Assembly: GCA_029945375.1 (NCBI GenBank)
Contig: CM057057.1
Coordinates: 5,518,001-5,582,000 of the forward strand
From: Agaricus subrufescens
Taxonomy: Eukaryota; Basidiomycota; Agaricomycetes; Agaricales; Agaricaceae
DNA: 64,000 bases
Direction: 5' to 3'
This document shows positions 1 to 12,563 of the stretch, piece after piece; positions within the stretch are counted from its first letter, which is position 1; the number at the start of each line of letters is the position of its first letter. The notes under the pieces were generated by a model. That model did no database searches, was not told the DNA's origin, and saw nothing but the letters and a program-made list of their open reading frames with translations. The position numbers and the translations under genes are program-made.

Positions 1-973
1 TCCCTCAAAAACTATACAGGATTGGGCTTTTTCGCGGCCGTCAAGGGTATTTCATATGAAACTGACAATATTAACACTATTCTTCAGAGTGTAGAGATCC
101 TAAAGGAGTCGTTCGAAGGGTATCGAGATTGGCAGATATATTCTTACGCAGACAAGAAGTTGTCGAAGGATGAGCAGGGTCTTCTTGATTCGAGTTTTAG
201 AGTTGTGAACGTGCCTCCGCACTGGAACATGAGCGCTAAGGATAAACTCAAACTATCGCTCAGAATCAAGGATGATTTTATAACTGCGCTCACTCTACAA
301 TACCTCGCTCGTGACAACCGAAGCCTCGCCGACATCTTGTTTAACCAACGCGTCGAGCTATATATCCGACTCAAGAATTCATGCAGGTTCATCGAAGCAT
401 GGCCTCCATCGCGCGAGCCCAATTTTGGCACCAGTCTACTTTGTCCCATCGAAAGTCACGATGATGCTGTGAAACTAAATCAAGGTGAAGCTATATTTAA
501 TCCTTTCAAACGATGAGCACAGTTTAATTTTTTTAAATTCTTTTGTAGAACTCAAATTGCAGTTCTTGCGTTGTGTGCTCGGCCTCATAGAACATAGACG
601 GGCCGAAGATCTTGATATATTGGGTGCCGCCACAATTGCTATGACCGAAGATGGTTTCAGGTTTGATTTGCAGGACCACGGTCACAAGATGGGTACCGTC
701 AGTGGTCACGCCAAGTCTGAAACGAAATTCTCTCCTCCCAAGGGCGACAAACAGATATCCACCGATCCTGCGGATGAGAAAAAAGGCTCCACGACGAGTC
801 AAGCTTTCGAAGCTCTGTGTTTTGAGATGAGGATGCAGTTGTACAAAGCTGAACCAGGAGACTTTCGGATGGACTTAGCTGTTTTTAATGACATGAAATC
901 TTCTCTAGGTATTTTTGGTCGACAGAAAGATGGTTTTCCTCAAGATTTGATGCGAAAGGCTATAGTGGAATGA
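1..973 (+). CDS. Unrecognised protein, 3' part, two exons
   Basis: The frame is open from base 1, so the gene is cut by the window edge. Exon 1 runs 1-484 and exon 2 runs 549-973, joined by a 64-bp intron (485-548, GTGAAG...TTTGTAG, phase 1) that removes an in-frame stop in the downstream read-through. The spliced part from base 22 codes for about 295 residues, mostly helical and charged, starting near GFFAAVKGISYET and ending DLMRKAIVE. There is no signal peptide or membrane segment. I do not recognise the family. The intron call is supported because both sides keep one frame and the junction codon becomes GAA. The true start lies upstream of the window. Confidence 0.6.
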
Positions 974-3900
974 GTAGCACCATCTAGGATCTTCAGGTTG
1001 GTAGTCACCGATGTAGCAAAAGGACAACTTGTCTCCGTCTGCTGTAGTTGTTTGTTTACCCACCGACTCGATCCTGAAACACCTTTTACTGTGTAGTATT
1101 TAGAGAGCTATGTTATATCTAGGCATGTACTTGACGCTCCTGCTACGTGTTTCGATGGCACGTTTTATTAGGTTTGCGAAATCCGCCCCATTGTAATGGT
1201 ACTGCTTGCTTGGACTAAACCCGAGTACTCCATATCTGGATGACTGATCAGCTATGTCCGGTTCGGCTGATCACTCGGCGGCAGCTCGGCGGACAATTAA
1301 CTAATTTGAAACCGGCGGCTGTTCACCATCAGACCCACCTTCCTGATGCACGGTAACAGCATCGGCCGTGTATTTGATAGCTGGAGAACAGAGGGAATCG
1401 TCTTTTGTGTCTAATCATGGGTACGAACCTTGCTTTCCCGTCGTCGATGGCTTTTGCCACTCAACTCTCTACACCAATACTTTTGTATATTACGTACACT
1501 CGTAGTAGGATAGGCACCAACTCGTCATTACGTTTTCTGCCCAATCGATCAACTACGCTTATATATTTTTTCCCTTGTCGTCTCGATCCGCGCTGGACAC
1601 CTCCACTTATCCATGTTCGCATTTCTTGTTTCCCAACTGCTGTCCTCTTCTTACTCATCGTAGTCTTTAAGTCTCTTGTTTGTGCCGCTAAGTTTCGTAC
1701 CTGATTCTTAGAGCCTCAAGATCATTTCATCGATCTCACATTGTTAATTGTAGGGACCGTCTACTGTAGTTCTTTGATTACCTCTAACTCTATTTTCCCT
1801 TCACATGTAAGAACTTGGGTTATATCTGCCCGCAATAATCTCCCATCAATTTCTGCATTAGAACGGCATCTTTTGTAGCATGATGTCTGGCAGTCGATCT
1901 AGATTTCTTGACAACGTGTTCTATCGCTTTTTGTAAACCTGTTCCATGGTAATGATAACTTTCGCCTTTCCACAACCCGACAGTCACACCACAGGTCTCA
2001 AAGCCTTAGTCCCCTTGTGAAAAAAAATAAAATAGTCAGTTGTTGGTATGATCACGTTTCTTCTATTGTAGTCATACCTTGGTCATTGAAGTCACATAAA
2101 TATCCTCAAGTCAGGCTAACAATCAGCTAATGTGTGCTATTATAAAGAGTAGGGCATGAAATGATGTGTCCAGCAGCAGAAGTGACTTCCGAAAAGCTAC
2201 AATCAGCCAAGACAAGAAAATGATATATATATAAAGTCAAAAGCGCAAAAAATTTGTCAATGAGACATCTTCTGCTCGTCAGAGACCAGACCCGCCTCCG
2301 CGTCAGGGTTATTGGAATTCTTACTACTACAAAAGAGGTTCCACCACTGCTTCTTCCACAAGAACGTACAATGTTTTGGAGCAGATCTATCATTATCTTC
2401 CATACCATTGGAGGGTGGTGACGGGAGAGTAGGAAGCGTTTCTACATATATATATGAGGCTCCATTTCTAATTTGTAACAGGTTGAATCTCCTCACCTAC
2501 ATCTATGGGCATAATGGAAATTCTGGCATTCGTGCCATGTCCTACAACTGATATGTGCGCTTGTAGTTGATGAGCCCCTTAGTCATTTCATTGGAAACAA
2601 AAAGGCACTGGGACATACTGATGACCCAAACGGGTCACCCTGGTAGCAAATTCCAGTGTTCAATGCATCTCAATCGCCTACCTCGTCGATCCTCAGTATT
2701 GACCACAAAAGCCCCGTCCTCGTCCTTGCCGACGTAGTATGTTTTGGCGCTCTGGAAGAATCTTGTCCTGGAAGGCTCTGGCATTGAGAAAACGAGTGCA
2801 CAAGAGAAAAGGAGCAAAGTAGAAGAGCAAACACGATGGTAGGAATGAAAGTGAATGTTATGGGGGCTATTGGACCTTGGGGGAAGGGTTAAATAAGACC
2901 GATTGTGGCTGTAGTTTGTGTGGTTCATTTATGCCACATGTCACGCAAAAACGCTCACAAGAATGATCATATAACTCAGACACAACAAATGCCTCTCATG
3001 ATGGACTGTATAACCCGTATTACTGTCCCTGAGGCTCAATGCAATTCAAAAATAATAATTAAATGAAAGAGTTAAAGGTTATGATTCCCCCGGTCTGGAA
3101 AATAGAGGTCACGGTGTGGTTGCATTCGTTTTCGAGTAAATCTTGATTAGGGTCTCTTCATAATACACTTCGATTATTGTCATGATGAATTTTGAAGTCT
3201 CAGAGCAGATGCAATCTTCACAACCGGCTGAAGACGATTCCCAGATTATATTTACCTTCTTGCTACTCACCGCAGGGCGTATCTGATGTGCGAATGATCC
3301 ATTCTTAATAAAGGTACTCCCATGAATACTCTTACTGCCTAGCGGAAACAAATGAGGTGAGTACATGCGCCGGCTATTCCTAGTATAGAACTTCGCTTCT
3401 TTTATCGATGGTCTTGTGAGTGACGAATACGCTGTGATACGCCGCTTATGATTCGTGACACTGTTTCAAAAGGCCTCAACCCAATGCTTCTCTTGCAATT
3501 TTATCTGATCCAGAGATCAGACTTTGGTGACGTATATGTCCAGAAGTGTCTGTCGCAAAGCCCAAAGCAATCATACGTTGGTGAGTCACCGTTTAATTGC
3601 GTGAACTCAACATAACGATGTTTAATGATTTTAAGGGTTTCTGAGGTCTCGTTTAACCAAGAGGACTTGCACTATGTATAGAGGTGTTATAATTGGAGCG
3701 ATGATAAACATCAAGAAGAAATGGACCACAATTTCGAGATTAAACTGCGACTTGCATGCGGTCTCTCAATTGGGAATGAACGAAAGGACAGGGGTACGTT
3801 GTGAGAGTAACCTACAGGTATTGTTAGCCAGCCCAAATGCCCGAGGTTTATTATGTCCCTCGCCTTCTACATCACCTGAAAGCCGAAATCAGATACCTTG

Positions 3901-6405
3901 TGCTCATTGCTACACCCGTACAAGTACCCGGTTTGATTATTTTCTAGTTTCTTCAATCTGCGAAATACCGCTGTACAAATACAAATACCTCCTTCGGCTT
4001 ACTTGACAGAAACTGCTCGCAAGCTAAGTATCGCTCTTCGTAGCAATTTTTCTTGACGCTAAGCAGATGTAAGAATTCACAGTCTAAATGCGAATCCCAG
4101 CATGTGATCGACCAAAGTGTATATTGGTTTGCGGACTGAGGTGGAGGTATCGTGTTATGACGGGGTCTGTTACAGGGAGTTCCCGTATCCACATGACCTT
4201 CTTACATGAACACTGCAATGGCAGGCGACTGGATGGTACTTGTGGGACTCTGAAGAACGACCACTCGCTAGTGATCTCAATTTTATTAAATGGGACTGTT
4301 TCAGTAGTATCGTTAGAATGATCAACCTAAGAGGCTTTGGCCCCACTTTTACAGCTTGACAGTTGCACTTACCGTCAGTGTCAGCAATAATCATGACAAT
4401 ACCCAACAATCACAATCTTTTTGGAATGCGTTCCCCTCGAGTACAAGATGTGGAGCAACTTGAGAGTTATACTTCGACTGGACCCGGTTCCAATAATACA
4501 CAGTTGCGGCGGAAGCCACTCTACCGGCCTTCCCAGCCTAGCACACAATTGGCGTCAAACTAGATCTATCAATTAGACTTTGTGACTTTGTGAATGTATG
4601 GTAGAAGATTTAGACCACAGATACCAACACATATATCTCCTTCTACTGTCAGCTTAGATAGGAGAACTGTTTGTAGAGCCACTATCACCCGCGGTATCCG
4701 CCGAGATGCCTGCGAAGAAGGCGACGCCACAGGGCTGCTCGTGCACGACTTCTGAACTCGATATGTCCCGGGCGTCATACGCGAGGGAGAGAGACAACGA
4801 GGTGCTGTGTTGGGCGACAATTTTCACTATATCCACCCCAAATGCAAATGAAGTGTGGGTCACGAGGGAGGACATAGACATCTATATTTATTCACCAACA
4901 CCGATGTTCCAGGGTTGTAAATGAGCCCGAACCCGAGGCTTCTTATTGTTTCGTAGGAATGTTCGGATGCAGAACCACACAGATTTCTCCTACTTCGTAG
5001 GCTTCGCACACGCATATGTCACGCAGTAGCCATGCCATTCCTACGTTTTTCAAGTTCAATTGCCTACCTTACGCCATACGGCAGCTTTGTATGGTTGATT
5101 CATCATCCCAGAAACTCTAGCTCTATTTTATGTAGAACAGGTAACCTTATGCGAAGTCATTACAGAAAATAGTTAATATAAAGGCCCATATCAGCGGAAT
5201 GGGTGAGATTGTCTTGGGTTAATGTGAAATAGAGGTCGTTGAGTGTTGACTACTTGAATATCGACTGTCAAAGACACACTGTCATGTCCTGGTTTGACGC
5301 TATTTTTGATCCATTGAGGTAGAGTATTGCGCAGTCATAACTTACAATAGGGTGCGAGTGAAAGGCTTGAACCACAAGGAAAAGAACATTCCAGAAGCGC
5401 CACGACCCTGTTGTGCAACTAGCGCTCAACTGGCGTTATGAGTTCATGAGTTCATCTATCGCCCATATCAAACCTCTACTCTGCTCAATAGGTGATGAGC
5501 CTTGAAACAGCAGCCCTGAAATTGAAGTATAGGCCACGAACTCCAGCCAAACGAACGTGTCATGGGTATGACGATCTAGGACAAATAATCACCGCCGCTA
5601 CTATTAACGTAGCCTTTGACAAGTTATGCTGACTAGTAGCTTTCATTATATTACAGTGCCGCATTTCATGATCCGAGCAGCAGACAGAGGGGGCACCTTC
5701 TCTTGGTTCATGCACGGAAGATGCATCCCCTGATACCCTTACAGCAACTCCAGAAGGCTGAAATTAAGTAAAAATTTAACTGATCCTTGTGCTGCGTCCT
5801 GTCATCTATAGTTCCCGGGTGGTTAGGGCGCTTCGGCCACGATGACCTGCGTCTCTCAATGGTATGATTATTTGATAGATTGTCAGAGACATCTTTACTC
5901 TCTGTAAACCAGTTCGAGCTATTCTCCAATCCTTTAGATGAGCGCTAGTGTGCTGGTATGTCCCTTCCATTAGATCCCTGAAGAATAAACCGTGATCGAA
6001 GATGATTACAATTTTATAGTAACCGCGAACCAGAACTCGTGGGTACCCAGCAGCAGTCGCATAGCAGCGCAGCATGCCTGAATGCGAACGAGCACCGGGT
6101 GTGTTGAATCGCGAATGAGCATACGGCTTAATATTCAGGACCTTCCTCTAGACGGGCATCCCCAATCCCTTACCACTTCGAATGTAAGCACCAATGATAA
6201 GAATCAATATATGCCACTATCATACACTTCACTAACTAGCCCTTGGAAGAGTGGTCGTGCGACCAACCTTACAAGTATTCCCCTGAACTTTCCAAAGGTT
6301 TTTCTAAACCATTGGAGAGGGCTGTAGAAGCCCGTGGTCAAAAACGCTCTCACGAGCTTAAGGACGAGATAGTTTAATAACGGTAGTAAGTAAACGTCAA
6401 CACTT
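974..6405. other. Long stretch with no supportable gene
   Basis: About 5.4 kb with only short open frames on both strands (all under about 110 codons). I could not join any of them through splice sites into a recognisable protein. Some minus-strand frames, such as 2,635-2,928 and 4,569-4,881, have a hydrophobic run or a few cysteines, but nothing identifies them as genes. No tRNA, rRNA or obvious repeat was seen. Confidence 0.4.
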
Positions 6406-6720
6406 ATGACTCTTGCTCAATTCCATTGCCAATCTGCAGGCCTATTCTTGGCAGTTGTCACTGCGTTCGTAATCGACTCATACAGATTACTCCCTGAAGA
6501 CAAACAAGGCACGATGTCCGAGTCTGACCTTCTTATCGAGGTCGTCAGACTATTTAACGATACTGCGAGTAATCGGGGACATACTGCACTACCCAACCAA
6601 CTAACACCGTTCTATCTGACTGTGGTGGTCAACAAGCTATGGCTGACGAGCATTACGCTCAGTATTTTTGCTGTCATCTTCAGTACTTTATGTCTTCGGT
6701 GGATATCCGCCTTGATCTGA
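6406..6720 (+). pseudogene. DUF6535 domain fragment
   Basis: A 104-codon open frame matches the core of the DUF6535 membrane domain, which is abundant in Agaricomycetes. It shows the pattern of a hydrophobic helix ending GLFLAVVTAFVIDSYRLL, a polar loop, then a second hydrophobic stretch (KLWLTSITLSIFAVIFSTL) closing in LRWIS. In full-length members this pair of helices sits near the N-terminus of a protein of several hundred residues. Here the sequence before and after does not continue the domain, so this is probably a truncated relic. The domain name is from family knowledge. The function of DUF6535 proteins is not known. Confidence 0.6.
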
Positions 6721-6974
6721 ATGGAAAATCAGGTTTGACTCAGAAACACATGTACGGATTTTCTTGTCTTTCCTATTTCAAACACTAGTTTTCGTTTTTA
6801 CTTGGTTTTGAACCAGACTGACTGCCTTGACAAGACACCCTTAATCGAATAATTTTGGTTGCATACCATCAATATGTTTTGACTTCAAGATGTAACACAT
6901 AACAAAAATTCGTAATTAATACCATAAAGTCCAGTTAGATATAATACTCAGTAACATTAAGAATTGCTTATTTA

Positions 6975-7339
6975 CTACATAGTCGAAAATCGTATTGGCT
7001 CTGGATCGCATGGCTTATCCTTCCGATTTCGTACCACTTGAATGCGTACAAGCAGATGCGACATGAGCTGCAAAAAAAATCTAGTCAGTTAAGCAAGTTC
7101 ATGGTGACTTGATATGACATTCATACCGCTGCCTGGGCTGCGTTCGGCATGAATATCCTCCATACGCCCACTTTCAATAAATCTAGGCACAGAAAAAGTA
7201 ATGAGAAACTGGAGTATAGGGCATAGCTGGTGATGAGAACGCGAATAAATGATACATAGGGCCTGGTCAGTTCTTTTCTATTTTCAACTTGGATGCGCTG
7301 CATTGTTTTTCGTTGTCGAAGGAGCTTGAAGGGGACCTG
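6975..7339 (-). pseudogene. Truncated copy of the 7-TM protein gene (C-terminal half)
   Basis: On the minus strand, two blocks copy the last two exons of the intact gene at 11,487-12,563. The first (about 7,336-7,127) reads FKLLRQRKTMQ, then ENRKELTRPYVSFIRVLIT and so on. It is followed by an intron (7,126-7,068, GTATGA...TTTGCAG) at the same place as in the intact gene. The second exon starts LMSHLLVRIQVVRNRK and stops at TAG 6,977-6,975. The first four transmembrane segments and the start codon are missing. The splice sites and frame are still good, so the truncation is probably fairly recent. Confidence 0.7.
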
Positions 7340-7887
7340 ATGAGAAAGGAAATCTCACTGTCTGGGAGCCTCTAGAAGTTAAATTCGCATAGCGCAAGAG
7401 CGCCATTGTCGATAGAATACGCGAAACATTGCATTAAGGACAATCGTTTTTGCGTGAGCTGAGTAGGCTGTGCGGCTGGAAATCTATAACTAGCTGTGAA
7501 ATTAATGACGTCAGTATTTTCCCTTTCGTTCCTCCCTTCGGGGAGATGAAGAGTTCAGCTCTGCCAGGACCTAGTGTTCCTTTTCGGAGTTCATAGAGCT
7601 CGGGAGGCTTCCCGACATTCCGGTACGAATGCCGGTCACATGCATGTCGTTCAAGTCAGTCACCACAGCCGCAAGGTTCATTTTTGAACACCTACGATTT
7701 ATTGATGTTCTCAGGAGCGCAGAATTGAACCATTACACTTAGGCCTTGTCACCCCCTTCTCAGTTCTGACGTGCGTGCAGGTGGATTAACCATGATTCGT
7801 TTCCCTACATCCCAGCATCTGTCACTATATGCATTGCATCTCGTTACATCCACAGAAGTGCACACTAATGTCCGGTCCAAATCCCCT
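7340..7887. other. Intergenic, no feature seen
   Basis: This lies between the truncated 7-TM copy and the 3' end of the carboxypeptidase gene. No open frame or repeat could be supported. It should contain the 3' UTR of the carboxypeptidase transcript. Confidence 0.4.
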
Positions 7888-9949
7888 CTAAATACTTTCC
7901 TTTGCCAACCAACGTTGAACCAACGCGAGTGCTTCCTTCGGCTTATCATACGGAACCTGTTAACAAACAATGAGCGCTATCCGACAGGCAAACAAAAAAA
8001 AGGTATACCATATGACCAGCAGCCTCAACCGTCACAAACGACAATCCTCCTTTCGACCTCACCAACCCCGCTCTCTTACCATCCACCACCCACTCCCTCA
8101 ATTCCTCTTTCACAAACTCATCATGTCCACTCCACTCCACGGCCAACGTCCAACGTTCATTCCCAACCCAGTTACAAATCCAATCATACGTCCCGACATA
8201 GATCAACACGTCAACTCCTCGGTCGAGAAGCGCTCCGATATGATCAACGGTACGATGGGTCATGTCTAGAGTTGAATCGAAACGTTCACCGACACCGTCA
8301 TCGCAGGCAGAGAAATTGGCTGTTATGGCCGGGTCCACACCCAATTTCTCGCGTAGGACAGGCTGGTCGAGGTATTTCGAGATTGTCCTAAACCAAGATA
8401 TGTAAGTATTATATGCGTCATGATGAAAAGCACAGGAACATTACTTGAGGATCGGGTAGCATAGGCTCTCCCTCAACTCTCCTTTACATTCACGAGTTAC
8501 GTCGTAGGGGTTTAGACCTGTAAATGAACAGAGTTAATCGCTGAAGGGGTTCAGCTTGACTGTAGATCACTAACCCAAACTGTCAAATGGGTCAGTGATG
8601 TGAGTATCACAGAATTGAAGCGCAGCAGCGCAATCGATTGCGTCAAAATGATCCAAGCAAGCTGCCTTCAGTCGTTTTTCGCACCGCGGAACCTACCACG
8701 GCGAATACGATCAGTTAAGATTGCTTTTGATACTCGTAATATATTAGCGCCCACCGCTTGCTTCATCGCAACGCACTCCCTATGATCAAATTAGAATAGT
8801 ATCCAAGACTTTTAGGGGATCGACCCACGAGATGCTGAGGAGAGGAGGAACCGAAGCGGGTGTGCATTGTATATCATAATAGGATAACGTGTTAGCTGCG
8901 AAATCGGTTTCTCCGTTTCCTAGAATAAAATCAGTGACCAAGAGTCGATGAAGCACGTAGACGATCGTACCGATCATCACAGACTGAAGATTGATGGGTG
9001 TCAAGCCAGCATCTACCAACCGAGCGTTTTGATCGTAGACTTCAGCCGCAAAAACGGGCACGTATCTTCCCTACTCTCTCTATCAGCCAAGTGAACGCGC
9101 AGATAAGAATGGAGGCACGTACACCGTAAGATTCTCCAGCCATATGGAAGGCGCGACCTTTGAACTTGGTGAAGTGCTCGAAGAATATGGCTACGAAACT
9201 GGCGATATCCTTCGCTGCGTCCTCTGTCGTTCCCTAACTGGATTTGAGAACGCATATTTTCATAGTAAACGGCCCACACTCACAACGGTCTCTCCGTACT
9301 CTGCATATGAGAAGCCAACTCCAATGGGCTGGTCAACAAAAAATATGTTGGCATTGTTATTCCACGCCTCGGGATGGACAGCTGTCGAGTTGTCGTCTAC
9401 GACCCGACATGGGCCGAGTTCCATGAACAATCCCAGAGAGGAAGAACAGCCAGGTCCTGTATGACATGCAGTTGCGCTCACAGTAACCAAAGAAGTACAT
9501 ACCTCCATTGGTCCAGAAGATAACGTCGTCGGTGTCGGGATTATTCCGGCTCTCGAAGAAGTAGAAAAAGAGATGTCTGGCCCCGATGTCGATATACCCT
9601 GTGTAAGAACTGGGAGTGACAGTATCATCGTCATGAATTGGGTCCTCAAAGGCGGTTACGGCACACACTTGACACCTGGATCACAAAAATCATGCGACTT
9701 CTTGATTCGGACACTATGCTTCGGAAACGCTGGGTGCTTCAGAGTCGCGTATGAGCCACTGGGTACGAGGGAGAGGTCCTCTAATGGGGTGAAGAGCCCA
9801 TCATCATAAGTTTGTACGTCTATATAGGGTGTAAGTCAGGCCATCTCACGCGAGAAGAGGGTCGTACTGTTGGCGCTGAAGGGCCACTGTGTGGACAGCA
9901 CAGAAGAGGCGCACAGGCTCAGGACCAGAACACAGTTGAGCAACTGCAT
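7888..9949 (-). CDS. Serine carboxypeptidase, CPY type (peptidase family S10)
   Basis: Secreted or vacuolar serine carboxypeptidase that removes C-terminal amino acids. Twelve exons give one open frame of 485 residues: 9949-9850, 9780-9669, 9609-9503, 9456-9284, 9233-9123, 9070-8971, 8919-8829, 8779-8755, 8692-8575, 8517-8445, 8387-8009, 7956-7888. Introns are 46-69 bp and all are GT-AG. The start is fixed by a clear signal peptide ([19 protein letters not shown]). Family blocks appear in order: [29 protein letters not shown] (oxyanion region), [14 protein letters not shown], then GESYGGRY with catalytic Ser199, [11 protein letters not shown] with Asp405, and AGHMVPYDKP with His462. Length and motif spacing fit the family. 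One exon is only 25 bp. The gene appears intact; no regulatory element was identified. Confidence 0.92.
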
Positions 9950-10489
9950 CGTTGGGGAGGAGAACGAAGGAGGCGAGAACTGGCGCGAATGAACCAGCCA
10001 GCTAGTGGATTCGCGACCCTGGCCATGTTTGGGTGACAGGGCGCTCCTACCATCAAGCCAGTAGCATCGTGATCATTCGACAACTCTCGGGTAGCAGTGG
10101 CTATTTATAGTCTGTACGGATTCTATACTTGTATTAGGAGTTTAGAGGAGTTGAGTGTCAATGCCAAAGCCAAACCCTCTTCTCACGGCTCATGCGATAA
10201 CAAGCTGCTAGTAAGTCTATCCGCAATAGATTGCCTCTCTCACATCAGGGAAACTCTTCATGCCTCTTATACACGGTCTCACTGGTATATCTCGTACTGC
10301 AGATCAAGGAAGATCAAAGTTCAAGCACCAGTACCCTTTCTACATCGTGACGAGAATGGCTATAACATCACTCACAGCGTTCAAATTCCTTTGGCAATTG
10401 TGAATACAGCGCGTGTCCAACCAAGTAACAAGTGCCTTGCACATCGTTGATCCTCATTCTCGCGACGAGCTAGTACTTATGCTCTACCC
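9950..10489. other. Intergenic, promoter side of the carboxypeptidase
   Basis: This holds the 5' flank of the minus-strand carboxypeptidase gene. Short plus-strand frames at 9,812-10,036 and 10,097-10,450 are shadows or chance; neither shows a known motif. Confidence 0.35.
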
Positions 10490-10832
10490 TCCGCAGAATC
10501 AGCACTTTTCATAGGATCAGACACGTCAAACCTTGGAGCTTGGAGCCTGGACTCAGAGCTTTCCGAATATGGTACAGGCCAAAGTATAGTGTCATATTTT
10601 CTCTCTTTATGAACTTCCAATCTCATCATCATCTTTTTTAGTTTCATCACATCTACTCGCCTGCGATCAACTAGTACAAATCCGTTCTCAAGAGAGGACA
10701 ATCGCCGATGAGGAATCGCTGCACTTCGCTGTTGTAGAATCGACAACAAGTAGCCAGCAGAACTACAGGAACATGGACTACGTATATTGTTACCGTCTAT
10801 CAAGGCAAATTTTCGGAATTAACGGCGGATAA
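10490..10832 (+). pseudogene. Second truncated 7-TM copy, frameshifted
   Basis: This is homologous to the end of the intact 7-TM gene just downstream. It contains ALFIGSDTSNLGAW (compare ALFLGLYVSNVGAW), a diverged LPSTIQAG block around 10,556-10,580, an intron-like stretch GTATAG...TTTTTTAG, and then a terminal exon reading SSHLLACDQLVQIRSQ to TAA 10,830-10,832. One base is lost just after the 3' splice site compared with the intact gene, and another shift lies in the LPSTIQ block, so no continuous frame survives. Confidence 0.65.
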
Positions 10833-11486
10833 TAGTCGAAGGGCGTTGAAAACTATATGGATCACCGCACTCGAAACCCTATCGATCACGCGTTCCGATC
10901 GTAAACTGCTGTCTGATCGTAAAACTATACTCCAAGCGCATGCTCTCACCAACGAATAAAAGTGGGCACGCTTTTGAAGAGAAGAGAATGATATAGACAG
11001 ATTGCTTCAACGACGCTCTGATCTTATCCTCCCTCCCGATATTCAATAGAAATTGAATGAGGTAATAAAAATGAGTTTGTGGGCTGATTAAATTAATCCG
11101 CACCATATGGTTGCAACTGGAACAGTGATTCTAACTGATGCGAAGAAAAGTAGGACATCAGGAATGGTGTCATTGCATAACTAAGCAGGGAAGTTTTACA
11201 AATCCATCCTGGTTCAACGGTGCTACGGCACGAGAGTGCCGGCATCCTGCGCAAATATATCTTCTCACGGATTGGCTATTAGAAGTCATCAGAATCATTT
11301 AAAGCTCGTACGGCCGACCTTTGACCGTCGCAGTAGACAAGTATTGATAGTGACACCAGAGCTCCCTGGTATCGAACTCTGGGTTATCGCTGACAAAAAG
11401 GGCCATCAAGGAGGGATCACCCTTCATATAAACCACACGAATTCCATTATAGTCCCTAAATAGCAGCCATCAACTTTTCAACATTC
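10833..11486. other. Upstream region of the intact 7-TM gene
   Basis: No gene can be supported. A 75-codon plus-strand frame (11,236-11,463) ends just before the start of the 7-TM gene and may lie in its 5' leader, but it shows no recognisable motif. Confidence 0.35.
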
Positions 11487-12563
11487 ATGTCTTCAGAATA
11501 CTCAGCGCCTTCTCGAGAACTATTCGAAAGAATTGGCGTGACCTTTTCCATGTTATTCTATGGTGAGTATTTAGCTCATTCACAACTTATATCTGACTGA
11601 TATCGACTATAGGCGTCAACGTCTGTCTCTTTATGCAGCTGATTGCAGCTGGCAGACGAACAAAATTTAACTGGATGAAGCTTATGACATATATAACCTT
11701 CATCTTAGTATCTACAGCACAATCGCTCTTATCCTACGTCACCACAATATCGCCCAGCCATCACTTTGAAGCATCAGACGGTTCAGAGATGTGGTTCGGA
11801 AGTTCAAATTCGCGAAGTATCCAACTCATCATTATGGCAATTGGTCTGTTGAGCGTCTGGATTCTGGATGGTTGCATGGTGCATAATAAATTCAATTTAA
11901 TCATTCGACCCAGTCCCAGCTCTGACACTAGTTTAGCTCTATCAATGCTTTATAATCTATTCAATCCGAAAAAGAGAGTTATGGATAATCGGACTACCTG
12001 TCCTATTCTTATGTTCATCCATAGGTTTGTCACTCCGCACTCAATAGCCTCGCTCCAACTTTACATGTTCACACACACAGGTACCGGAGCATATCTTATC
12101 GCGGGATCAGCGGGGATCAAAGTCCGAGCCTTACCGCACTACCCTCTCTGCATCACAACGAAAATAGTCATAACAGCACTCATAGCCTTCAAGCTCCTCC
12201 AACAACGGAGAACAATGCAACACATGTTTCAAGCAGAAAATAGAAAAGAACTGATCAAACCTTATACATCATTAATTCGTATTCTCACCACCAGTTACGC
12301 CCTATCTTCTACTGTGTCAGCACTATTCCTCGGGCTATATGTGTCCAATGTGGGTGCGTGGAGGATAGTCTTGCCGAGTACGATACAGGCAGGGGTATGG
12401 TGTTCTGCTTTATGTCTGAGTTCACGAACTCACTTTTTTTTTTTTTTTTTAGCTCACATCACATCTGCTCGTCCGTTTTCAGGTGGCACAAAATCGTTCT
12501 CAAAACAAACCCTTCGACGAAGGATCATTGCACTTCTCTTCCACAGAATCAACGAGCAGCTAA
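11487..12563 (+). CDS. Seven-transmembrane protein of an agaricomycete-expanded family
   Basis: Five exons (11487-11562, 11613-11878, 11937-12024, 12081-12394, 12453-12563) join into a 284-residue protein. The start is MSSEYSAPSRELFERIG, as in family members I remember. Hydrophobic segments follow in order: VTFSMLFYGVNVCLFMQLI; MTYITFILVSTAQSLLSYV; IIMAIGLLSVWILDGCM running into LYQCFIIYS; LWIIGLPVLFLCSSIGTG; CITTKIVITALIAFKLL; SLIRILTTSYALSSTVSALFLG; and a last one around IQAGLTSHLLVRFQVAQ. The family is common in mushrooms and resembles receptors, but ligand and function are unknown. Introns of 50-58 bp match consensus, and the last has an 18-T tract before AG. Reading straight through the introns gives a longer false frame (11,633-12,733) without the LYQCF and LPVLF segments. 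Confidence 0.8.

Noticed and set aside
2635..2928. Minus-strand 97-codon frame with a hydrophobic run
   Set aside because: There is no splice model, no cysteine pattern and no family match. The hydrophobic run is not at the N-terminus.
7771..8391. A 206-codon plus-strand frame
   Set aside because: It is the antisense shadow of carboxypeptidase exons 11-12.
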